From Ferruginibacter sp. (GTDB taxonomy: Bacteria > Bacteroidota > Bacteroidia > Chitinophagales > Chitinophagaceae): DNA of 8,462 nt. Below the pieces are notes generated by a model. That model searched no databases. It saw only the letters and a program-made list of their open reading frames with translations, and was not told where the DNA came from. Each line of letters begins with the position of its first letter. Positions within the stretch are counted from its first letter, which is position 1. Shown here piece by piece: positions 1-6,376 of this stretch. Location: positions 1-8,462 of the forward strand of contig JAGPDJ010000077.1 of NCBI GenBank assembly GCA_018057635.1, read 5' to 3'. Made by a program: the position numbers and the translations under genes.

Positions 1-48
1 GTCATTTAGGCTACATATTACAGGGTTCATCTAAACAAAAGAAAATAG

Positions 49-579
49 TTATTTATCTGTAATGTGGGGATCTTTTGCTAATACTTTAAAAGAATATAGT
101 TTTCGGGAAAAATCCGGGTTTAAGGAACTATAATAAAACTGCCCGTTTTTAATAATGTAAAGAAAGTTGCATTCCTCGTTTAAAGCTGAAAAATAGATCG
201 TTTGAAATATGTCTCCTGCCGAGAAGCACCAAATTTTACCTTCACTTCTGCAGGCTTTTATTTTATCAAGTTTTTCTGTTTTGGCAGTTAATTGTTCTTT
301 CAATAAATGAATGAAAGATGTATCTGTTACAGCGTATTGAGTGTAGTACCTGGTATAGCGCAATGAATCTTTGCCATGCGGATCTTTATAAAAAACGATT
401 ACCAGGCTGTCGGCTTTTTTTAAATTTTCATCAAGTTGTATAATTGAAAGATCGCCTGAAACAGCTGTATCATTCATAGAAACTTCCCGTTGAGGCGACT
501 CCTTTCTCTGTTGGTTATCTGAACAGGCAAATAAAAGGACTGTGCAAAAACAGAAACACTTATAAATTACTTTCTTCAT
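49..579 (-). CDS. Small lipoprotein of unknown function
   Basis: I do not recognise this 176-residue protein. It begins with a clear lipoprotein signal: a basic start (MKK), a hydrophobic stretch and the lipobox LLFAC with the lipidated cysteine at residue 19, which fixes the ATG at 579 as the start. The mature part opens with SDNQQ, then a polar linker to about residue 45, then a compact mixed alpha/beta-looking domain of about 125 residues. This contains SLVIVFYKD (about 58-66), a lysine-rich helix-like stretch (about 93-109), and three further cysteines near residues 110, 118 and 137 (KACRSEG, KIWCF, EECNF). It lies 59 bp downstream of the beta-helix lipoprotein gene on the same strand, but a strong terminator sits between them and ends only 3 bp before its ATG, so it is probably a separate transcription unit. 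No link to phosphate can be read from the protein. The coding call is firm; function is unknown. Confidence 0.8.
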   Translation of the reverse strand: MKKVIYKCFCFCTVLLFACSDNQQRKESPQREVSMNDTAVSGDLSIIQLDENLKKADSLVIVFYKDPHGKDSLRYTRYYTQYAVTDTSFIHLLKEQLTAKTEKLDKIKACRSEGKIWCFSAGDIFQTIYFSALNEECNFLYIIKNGQFYYSSLNPDFSRKLYSFKVLAKDPHITDK

Positions 580-582
580 AAT

Positions 583-617
583 AAAAAAATAAACCGCTTA
601 CAAAATAAGCGGTTTAT
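583..617 (-). terminator. Rho-independent terminator after the beta-helix lipoprotein gene
   Basis: A perfect 12-bp inverted repeat (589-600 paired with 606-617) encloses a 5-nt loop (601-605). Read on the minus strand it is followed directly by seven T residues (589-583, the first overlapping the stem end). The stem has a GCGG/CCGC core. It lies 21 bp past the stop codon of the gene ending at 639, so it should end the receptor-lipoprotein transcript. On the plus strand no comparable T-run follows. It ends 3 bp before the start codon of the next minus-strand gene. Confidence 0.85.
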
Positions 618-633
618 AAATTATGTTTTACAA
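601..633 (-). promoter_or_regulatory. Possible Bacteroidota promoter overlapping the terminator hairpin
   Basis: On the minus strand the octamer TTATTTTG (608-601) matches seven of eight positions, counting N as matched, of the Bacteroidota -7 element TAnnTTTG. A TTG (633-631) lies 22 bp upstream, within the loose spacing reported for the -33 element. Transcription would start near 594, inside the downstream arm of the terminator stem, so the new RNA could not form the hairpin. That would explain how the small lipoprotein gene at 579 is expressed although a terminator abuts it. In AT-rich DNA such matches occur by chance, so this is tentative. Confidence 0.25.
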
Positions 634-638
634 TTGAA

Positions 639-2012
639 TTAATAAATGTTGGTTTTTGGGGTAAAGCTCGTCCAACCCTGTAACCAGTTAGTGGTTCCTA
701 CTGCACCTACATATGTAGTAGCTGTAAACCCGGATAATCCATAAAAGCTGGCAGCATTGGCAGCAGTTGCCGGGCTTCCGGCTTTTGGAGAAAAATCAGG
801 CGCTGTTAAGTTGAATGGATTTTCCAACATAATATCTGCAGCATTTACATAAGATTTACTGCTGTCAACTCCTTCTGCTTTTGTTTTTACGGCAGCAGCG
901 TTTATGAGTGTAGTACTGGAAACTTTATAAGGCTCCGCAATGGCATGAACCAGGTTATGGCGGAATGCAGATCGACCGTCGATATATGCCTGGGCAGTTG
1001 AATCACTTTCAAACTGGAAACCGCCTTTTTGATAGCCCATCAAAATTGAATTACGCAAAACAAAATGAGTTGACCGGCGCCAGCGGGTATTAAAATTGTG
1101 GTTGGCCGCTGTACCTGCTGCTCCATTAGGGCCGCAAAAAGTAAAGTTACTTAACTGAGGACGTGTACGGGGCGTTGCAGTTGTACCGGTGCCATCGTTA
1201 TCACATTCTATTCCGTTACCGGCATCACCACCATCAACAAATTGCGGGTCACGCAGTGATATACCAAATTGAAGCTTGCCTGTAAATCCAAAATCAAAAT
1301 CAAAATCATCATCTGCAGTTGCATAAGCAATCAGGTTTTTTGCATTTACGGTTCCGCCAAAAAATTCATAGGCATCATCATTGCCATAAGAAACCTGGAT
1401 ATTTTCCAGTGTAGTGCCGCTTCCCACGCCACCGCAGGTTAATCCGTTGATCTCAGAATTTGGATCAGCTGCAATACCTGCAAATTCTATGCGTACAAAT
1501 TTCAGGCTGCCGCTGTTATCAGCAACAACAGTTCCGCCGTATTTGCTGTTAATACCACCTTCAATGATTGGTTCTGTAGACCGGTTAGTTGGAGCATTAC
1601 CCAATAAAACGATTCCACCCCAATCTCCTGGTGTGCGTGAACCCGGCGCTTTCCCTGAAGTAAAAATTATCGGTTCAGCCGCAGTTCCTTCTGCAAAAAG
1701 GCGGCTGTTTCTTTCTATGATAAGTGCCCCTTTCTGAACTGTATCACTTACAATAACAGAGCCGGCAGCAAAACGAAGTGTTCCCCTGTCGGTAACAAAC
1801 ACATATCCTTTTAATGTGTATTTACCTTTTGGTAATTCTACCACTTCGTTGATGTTACCTGTAAGAATTTTAGTAGACGTAATCTGTTCCTGTAAAGTTC
1901 CAAAACCACCACTACCACCACCATTGTTGGTTATAGAATCATCAATTTCAACTTTAACACAGCCTGTTACCAGTGTTGCAGATAAGGCCATTAAAGCGAG
2001 CATCTTTTTCAT
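639..2012 (-). CDS. Beta-helix-like surface lipoprotein, operon partner of TonB receptor
   Basis: This 457-residue lipoprotein has a signal peptide ending in the lipobox LVTGC, with the lipid-bearing cysteine at residue 18, followed by VKVEIDD and a glycine-rich linker (30-37). The acidic residues soon after the cysteine fit the kind of signal that sends Bacteroidota lipoproteins to the cell surface. The rest reads as short beta strands and turns typical of right-handed parallel beta-helices: VFVTDRGTLRF and GALIIERNSRLFAEG (about 71-109), GDWGGIVLLG (129-138), then repeated G-G-turn coils to about 330. Conserved-looking features are NDDAYEFFGG (211-220), an acidic DDDFDFDFG (234-242), NGIECDNDG (266-274) and RWRRSTHF (310-317). 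The tail GWTSFTPKTNIY carries no type IX sorting domain. From memory the protein resembles a widespread Bacteroidota family mostly left as hypothetical. The receptor gene ends 36 bp upstream with no terminator, so the two are almost certainly cotranscribed. A role as ligand-capturing partner of the receptor is inference. Confidence 0.85.
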   Translation of the reverse strand: MKKMLALMALSATLVTGCVKVEIDDSITNNGGGSGGFGTLQEQITSTKILTGNINEVVELPKGKYTLKGYVFVTDRGTLRFAAGSVIVSDTVQKGALIIERNSRLFAEGTAAEPIIFTSGKAPGSRTPGDWGGIVLLGNAPTNRSTEPIIEGGINSKYGGTVVADNSGSLKFVRIEFAGIAADPNSEINGLTCGGVGSGTTLENIQVSYGNDDAYEFFGGTVNAKNLIAYATADDDFDFDFGFTGKLQFGISLRDPQFVDGGDAGNGIECDNDGTGTTATPRTRPQLSNFTFCGPNGAAGTAANHNFNTRWRRSTHFVLRNSILMGYQKGGFQFESDSTAQAYIDGRSAFRHNLVHAIAEPYKVSSTTLINAAAVKTKAEGVDSSKSYVNAADIMLENPFNLTAPDFSPKAGSPATAANAASFYGLSGFTATTYVGAVGTTNWLQGWTSFTPKTNIY

Positions 2013-2048
2013 ATAAATTTGTTTGTGTGTTTACTGATTTGATTTGTT

Positions 2049-4841
2049 TTATAAACTGAAATTGTAATTGAATCCTATTGAAATGGTTGTACCCGGTTTA
2101 TAGGTACTGAAATATTTGTCTGATGAAGCGCTGTATGATTTTTTTGAATCCCTGTTTTCATAAGTGGCAAATTGCTGGTTAAGGATATCACTAACCGTTA
2201 GGCGTACCTCACCTTTGTTCTTCAGCACTTTCTGACTTATTTGAAAATCTACCAGGTTTCTTGGCTTTTCATAAATGTCGCCGAAATCTGCATTTCCCAC
2301 CAGCGAAAGCCTTTGCCCGATGCGGTTATACAATAATGAAATGTTTGTTCCTTTTTCTCCATCATACTGAAAACCGGCATTGATGAGATATGGCGACTGC
2401 CCCTGTAACGGGCGGGTAGTTGCAGGTAATTTGTTGCCTGCTGCATCCAGGTTACCAAGGCTTACTTCAGAAAAAATAACCGATACGTTACCATTGAAAT
2501 ATAAATTTCTCAGGAAGCTGTTGTCATTACCGGTGAGGAAGGCAAGGCTTTTCCTGAACTCAGCTTCAATTCCATAGAGATTTGCTTTTTCTGCATTTTG
2601 AAACTGGTATTGCCTGCGGGTTGAAACACTACCGCTGTTTAAACGCAGTTCTATCGGATCTGTAAAATTTTTGAAGAATGCACCAAACGAAATCAATTCA
2701 CCTGCCTTGGGGTAATATTCATACCGGATATCAGCATTGATGATACTGCTTCTTTTCAGATTTTCATTACCTGTAATAGATGCGAGCAGTTCAAAATCAA
2801 AAAAACCAAAATTGGCAATTTCCCTGAATTCAGGTCTTGCCACCGTACGGCTGGCTGCAACACGATAATTGGTTTTTTTATTCGGACTAAAAGTCAGATT
2901 TAAAGAAGGTAAAAAATCTAATTTATCAGTGTCAAAAATCTGGGCTTTATCTGTACCTGCTTTATTTGATTTAAGGAATTGTTCAAAATACTCAAACCTT
3001 GAACCCCAAACAAGGCGTAGTTTATCACTTAGCTTATTATCCAGCATAATATATCCTGCACTGAGCGCAGATACACCGTAATATTTATCATAGGGGTTTT
3101 GAAGATCTGTGTTGATCAGGAAACCGCCTTCCCTGATATTTGCTTCGCTGAAAATCTCATTATATGGCAGCGTATTCAGGGTAGCATCCGTTGGTTCTGA
3201 GTATCCAAAAATGAAGGCTTTAAAATCACGCAACCTCACTGTGCCGGCTCCCCCGATTTTGAGCAACTGCTTTTGCGAGCCCAATTGAAACGGCACACTC
3301 AAAGATGCGTTGTACCCGTATGATTTATCCTGCAGTTCGCTGTAAAAACGATTGGTATTGATGCCTCTCAGATTTATCCGGTAAGGTTCATTTACACCGA
3401 TTGATTTTCCGTAAGTCTGAACCCTCAGGTCTGGTTGTGTTTTATTATTTAAGGCATAATTCAGGTTCCAGTTTAGTTTTATTCCCTTTTTAGAAAGCTC
3501 ATGTGAACCTTCCAGCTGTGCAGAATAAAGGCTACGCTGATTTAATACACTAGACCTTAATAAAACATCCTGCAGGTTTTCTGTATTTATACCGGTACGT
3601 GTGTAATAATTATCTTCCAGCAGCTGATTGAAAAGATTCTTAAATGCGATCTTGTGTTTTTTATATGTCCATGCCAGGTTCACGATCCCGCCGGCATTTA
3701 CGCTGTATTTATTCTGCTTGTCGTTGTAATCAAAAAAGTATTGGCTGTTGGCTCCTTTTTCATATAAAGTTTTGGTTGCATCATAAATCAATTTAGAATT
3801 ACGATAGGTAAGCCCGATGATTGAACCAAAAGCACCTCCGTTTTTAAACCGCTTTACATTGGCCCATGTAAGGTTGTACTGCTGAATTGGTGCTGCAGTT
3901 GTATTTACTTCATTATAAGATTTGTTACTGAATGACTTGGAAACAGCAATTCTATCGGATATCGGAAGGGCAGAATAATCCAGGTATTTACGTGGATAAG
4001 CAGCAGGCAATTTCCTTTCGTTGTTAAAACCAAGAAATTCTGTATTGCCCCTTTCGTTGCTGATAAAATCCTTGAAAACAGATTGGGTATTGAACCCGAA
4101 GCTAACGCCAACGCTTAACTCATTTTTAGTTGGTATGTCTTTTGTCTGAATCTGAACAAGGCCGCCGGCAAACTCACCGGTTATATCCGGAGTGGCGGTT
4201 TTATTGATCACAATATTATCTATGAGGGAAGAAGGAATCACATCAAATGAAAATGCTTTTTTATCAGGCTCACTGCTTGGCAAAGCAGCGCCATTGATGA
4301 AAGCTGCATTATAACGGTCGCTCAAACCCCTTATGATCACAAATTTGTTATCCTGGATAGAAGTTCCACTCACCCTTCTTAACACTTCACCTGTATTTTT
4401 ATCGGGAGTACGGCGGATAAAATCAGCTGCCAGCCCGCTTGACAAAGCACTGTTGTTTTTCTGAAAAGCGAGTAAAGCGTTGGTATTTTCCTGCCTCCTG
4501 GATACCGATTGCACCACAACAGCATCCAGGTTTTTAGAAACCGCATCCAGTACAATATCAAGGATATTATCCTGGTTTGCAAAAACCTCCACATCACTGA
4601 TGGTTTTTGACGAATAACCTACACCTGAAATGATCAGTGAATATTTTTTGCCTGTATTTAAATTGAGACTGTATGTTCCCTCGGCATTGGTAGATGTTCC
4701 ACCTGCTGCTCCAGAAATCTTTACAGAAACCCCATTCAATAATTCATTTCTTTGGTTTACAATCTTGCCGGTTAAGGTTACTGTTTGCGCCTGCACAGTT
4801 GAATAAGTAAAACCTAAGATGAATAAAAATAACAATCTCAT
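2049..4841 (-). CDS. TonB-dependent outer-membrane receptor, putative phosphorus uptake
   Basis: This is a TonB-dependent receptor of 930 residues when begun at ATG 4841. That start gives a clean signal peptide (MRLLFLFILG to VQAQ, residues 1-19). The frame stays open to a TTG at 4871, but the ten extra residues would precede the signal peptide, so I reject the longer form. Domains in order: a carboxypeptidase-regulatory-like Ig-fold domain (about 20-100, with VTLTGKIVNQ and NAEGTYSLNL), a possible TonB box (VVVQS, about 108-112), a plug (about 120-235, with EVLRRVSG, VIIRGLSDRYN and EFAGGLVQIQTK), and a large beta-barrel to the C terminus (ISIGFNYNFSL). It uses proton-motive energy through TonB-ExbB-ExbD to import a scarce ligand. 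The partner is not a SusD but the lipoprotein starting at 2012. The ligand cannot be read from sequence; phosphate or a phosphorus compound is inferred from the Pho-box-like array just upstream and the porin beside it. Iron or cobalamin chelates are alternatives. Confidence 0.92.
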   Translation of the reverse strand: MRLLFLFILGFTYSTVQAQTVTLTGKIVNQRNELLNGVSVKISGAAGGTSTNAEGTYSLNLNTGKKYSLIISGVGYSSKTISDVEVFANQDNILDIVLDAVSKNLDAVVVQSVSRRQENTNALLAFQKNNSALSSGLAADFIRRTPDKNTGEVLRRVSGTSIQDNKFVIIRGLSDRYNAAFINGAALPSSEPDKKAFSFDVIPSSLIDNIVINKTATPDITGEFAGGLVQIQTKDIPTKNELSVGVSFGFNTQSVFKDFISNERGNTEFLGFNNERKLPAAYPRKYLDYSALPISDRIAVSKSFSNKSYNEVNTTAAPIQQYNLTWANVKRFKNGGAFGSIIGLTYRNSKLIYDATKTLYEKGANSQYFFDYNDKQNKYSVNAGGIVNLAWTYKKHKIAFKNLFNQLLEDNYYTRTGINTENLQDVLLRSSVLNQRSLYSAQLEGSHELSKKGIKLNWNLNYALNNKTQPDLRVQTYGKSIGVNEPYRINLRGINTNRFYSELQDKSYGYNASLSVPFQLGSQKQLLKIGGAGTVRLRDFKAFIFGYSEPTDATLNTLPYNEIFSEANIREGGFLINTDLQNPYDKYYGVSALSAGYIMLDNKLSDKLRLVWGSRFEYFEQFLKSNKAGTDKAQIFDTDKLDFLPSLNLTFSPNKKTNYRVAASRTVARPEFREIANFGFFDFELLASITGNENLKRSSIINADIRYEYYPKAGELISFGAFFKNFTDPIELRLNSGSVSTRRQYQFQNAEKANLYGIEAEFRKSLAFLTGNDNSFLRNLYFNGNVSVIFSEVSLGNLDAAGNKLPATTRPLQGQSPYLINAGFQYDGEKGTNISLLYNRIGQRLSLVGNADFGDIYEKPRNLVDFQISQKVLKNKGEVRLTVSDILNQQFATYENRDSKKSYSASSDKYFSTYKPGTTISIGFNYNFSL

Positions 4842-4858
4842 GCCCTTTAAATTTGATG

Positions 4859-4866
4859 CAAAGAGA
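4859..4866 (-). promoter_or_regulatory. Candidate -7 element for the TonB receptor operon
   Basis: Read on the minus strand this is TCTCTTTG, matching TAnnTTTG at all but the second position. It starts 8 bp after the last Pho-box-like half-site (ending 4875), about where a PhoB-type activator would be expected to sit upstream of the core element. Transcription would begin near 4852, giving a leader of about ten bases before ATG 4841 and placing the rejected TTG start upstream of the transcript. Weak by itself; the position adds some support. Confidence 0.3.
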
Positions 4867-4874
4867 CACAAAGC

Positions 4875-4936
4875 ATGTTATGCAAAAGTGAACCAAAAGT
4901 TACCGAACTGTTACCCCTGTGTTACGGGAATGTTAA
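4875..4936 (-). promoter_or_regulatory. Pho-box-like operator: six half-sites at 11-bp period
   Basis: On the minus strand six heptamers follow one another with 4-bp spacers, starting at 4936, 4925, 4914, 4903, 4892 and 4881: TTAACAT, GTAACAC, GTAACAG, GTAACTT, TTCACTT and ATAACAT. The shared core is TAACA, and the 11-bp step is exact throughout. PhoB of Escherichia coli (CTGTCA half-sites; the reverse complement here reads CTGTTAC) and PhoP of Bacillus (TTAACA-like half-sites) bind direct repeats of this length and phase. The array fills most of the gap between the porin stop (4945) and the receptor start (4841), and no terminator is seen there. It should let the receptor-lipoprotein operon respond to phosphate starvation independently of the porin. 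Array and phasing are seen directly; the regulator is inferred. Confidence 0.7.
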
Positions 4937-4944
4937 GTGAAGTA

Positions 4945-6252
4945 TTAAAATCTGAATTGTATCCTGAAAGTGAACACATTATCTTTTAAATCATTGGTAT
5001 ATCCCGGAAGAGCGGTTTTTTCATTTTTAACATGAGCATAGTAAACCACAAGCTTTACATTTTCAGTCAGGTAGTTTAAATAACCAACACCCAAAGTACT
5101 GTACCGGATATTTGCTGCTGTAAAATTACTTCCTGCAGCTCCTATTTCGGTTCCGCTTACTTTAGTGTTGGGATCATACCAATCGTATTTTACCAAAAGC
5201 TGGTGTTTTTTATTAAACAACTGTTGTAAAAAATAAAAATAGGCTCCATTAAAATTCCTGATATGGAAACCATCAGCACCCGTAATTAAAGCGGTGGGGG
5301 TTTCAGAATTATTTAGGGTACCGGTTTGTTTACCGGCAATAAATTCTGCTCTTAATTCTGTAATAAGCCCTTTGTTGCCTTTGAATTTTATTTGTGTATT
5401 TGCCCCGTAATAATGACGCGGAGATGTTTTATTAAGATTTGCTATAGACGAATCAACCATCATTTTATGTATTCCCTGCTCCTCACCGGTAGAATAGACA
5501 TATTTAGTATTTTGCAATAAACCGCCGTACAAAACAGAAATGCCGCCGGAAAGGGTAATGCTTTTATTAAATGGATAAGGTTTCAGTGATACATTTCCAA
5601 TCAGGTCCTTGGTATTATCAAAGTCACCTGAAGCATTGATCCCCTGTCCGTTAAATACTCCCAGATCTGCTTTCAGGTATTTTAGTTTAGCATTAGTCTT
5701 CCTTGGTTCAAAACTTATCATGGCACCAAGGTCTCTTTCGCTCTTCATAAATAGCTGGCTCATCCTGCCCCTTTCCGGACTCTCCCGGTCGCTGCTGCTG
5801 AGGTTTACCTCAAAACCAAATGGCCGGGCAAACATCCCGGTTGTAAATGAAAATAATTTCCAGTTGTTTTCAAATATTCTTCCCCATACATCCCGAACAG
5901 TAAAACCTCTTTCATTGGCATCAAACTGAAAAACTATCTGCACACCCGGCTTCTTACCTTCTTCAAAATGCATATAATCTATCCTTACCCTGCTTCTTCT
6001 CAGCATGAAACGGTTGCTTACATTGGTAGAAAAATCGCCTCCTTCAAATGCTTTTACCCCCTTACTTTCCGCAATCTGAAACTGGGGCTGAATGTAACCG
6101 CCGATCCGGAGGTGATCAAATTTCTTATACAATGCCAGCATTCCCCTTCCGGTTTCTTTTGTTGTATCTACCATGTCCATTAAATACTGGCTGTAAGAAA
6201 ATTGGTAAACAAGTATTAAAAGCACCAAAAAAAACACTCTTCTCCAGCGCAT
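4945..6252 (-). CDS. Phosphate-selective porin, OprO/OprP family
   Basis: This 435-residue outer-membrane beta-barrel belongs to the phosphate-selective porin O and P family, whose Pseudomonas members form trimeric channels lined with basic residues that pass phosphate or pyrophosphate. A signal peptide (residues 1 to about 22, MRWRR, a hydrophobic core, then FSYSQ) precedes the mature protein. Family-like features are LRIGGYIQPQFQ (48-59), the arginine-rich strand RFMLRRSRVRIDY (81-93), FARPFGFE (141-148), SERDLGAMISFEP (171-183) and LKADLGVFNGQG (193-204). It ends in alternating aromatic residues, FTFRIQFRF, a normal barrel-closing strand with terminal phenylalanine. Length is usual for the family. 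The ATG at 6252 is the only start that keeps the signal peptide whole. It diverges from the DUF47-Pit genes, and Pho-box-like repeats lie 34-62 bp upstream. The family name does not prove specificity; some members pass other anions, but the gene context favours phosphate. Confidence 0.88.
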   Translation of the reverse strand: MRWRRVFFLVLLILVYQFSYSQYLMDMVDTTKETGRGMLALYKKFDHLRIGGYIQPQFQIAESKGVKAFEGGDFSTNVSNRFMLRRSRVRIDYMHFEEGKKPGVQIVFQFDANERGFTVRDVWGRIFENNWKLFSFTTGMFARPFGFEVNLSSSDRESPERGRMSQLFMKSERDLGAMISFEPRKTNAKLKYLKADLGVFNGQGINASGDFDNTKDLIGNVSLKPYPFNKSITLSGGISVLYGGLLQNTKYVYSTGEEQGIHKMMVDSSIANLNKTSPRHYYGANTQIKFKGNKGLITELRAEFIAGKQTGTLNNSETPTALITGADGFHIRNFNGAYFYFLQQLFNKKHQLLVKYDWYDPNTKVSGTEIGAAGSNFTAANIRYSTLGVGYLNYLTENVKLVVYYAHVKNEKTALPGYTNDLKDNVFTFRIQFRF

Positions 6253-6285
6253 ATAAAAAATTTTATTTAAATGTGTAATAAATTA

Positions 6286-6314
6286 ATATTACCTCTGTGT
6301 TAACAAATCATTAT
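6286..6314. promoter_or_regulatory. Short Pho-box-like repeat set in the divergent spacer
   Basis: Three heptamers on the plus strand are spaced 11 bp apart: ATATTAC (6286-6292), GTGTTAA (6297-6303) and TCATTAT (6308-6314). Read on the minus strand the first two give TTAACAC, spacer AGAG, then GTAATAT, close to GTAACAC, AGGG, GTAACAG in the array at 4875-4936. A fourth, poorer unit could lie at 6275-6281. GTTAAC at 6299-6304 is itself palindromic, so the direction is ambiguous; the site could serve the porin, the DUF47-Pit pair or both. It is less regular than the other array. Confidence 0.45.
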
Positions 6315-6351
6315 CAATTGCAAAGTACTTTATTATTTTAAGTCATTAAGT

Positions 6352-6359
6352 AACCTTTG
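6352..6359 (+). promoter_or_regulatory. Candidate -7 element for the DUF47-Pit genes
   Basis: AACCTTTG matches the Bacteroidota -7 consensus TAnnTTTG except at the first base. Transcription would begin near 6366, about 11 bases before ATG 6377. No convincing TTG element lies at the right distance upstream, and the Pho-box-like repeats end 37 bp before it, so direct activation from them would need an unusual arrangement. Tentative. Confidence 0.22.
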
Positions 6360-6376
6360 CCGTTAAACTTATCAGC

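Noticed and set aside
1..30. A minus-strand ATG at 30 opens a frame running off the left edge (MNPVICSLND).
   Set aside because: Only ten codons, no signal peptide or motif and no recognisable family; chance open frames of this length are common.
639..760. Possible type IX secretion C-terminal domain on the beta-helix lipoprotein.
   Set aside because: The C terminus (GWTSFTPKTNIY) lacks the usual conserved sorting-domain features, and the N-terminal lipobox already explains localisation.
1414..1737. Plus-strand open frame of 107 codons opposite the beta-helix lipoprotein gene.
   Set aside because: It lies wholly inside a well-supported minus-strand gene, its product has no domain and low-complexity composition; it is a shadow of the real frame.
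2049..4841. Assignment of the receptor as a SusC-type polysaccharide transporter.
   Set aside because: No SusD-like gene follows and no carbohydrate enzymes are nearby; the partner lipoprotein is beta-helical, so the generic TonB-dependent receptor call is kept.
5609..5929. Plus-strand open frame of 106 codons opposite the porin gene.
   Set aside because: Entirely antisense to a well-supported porin, with no leader or recognisable protein features; treated as a shadow frame.
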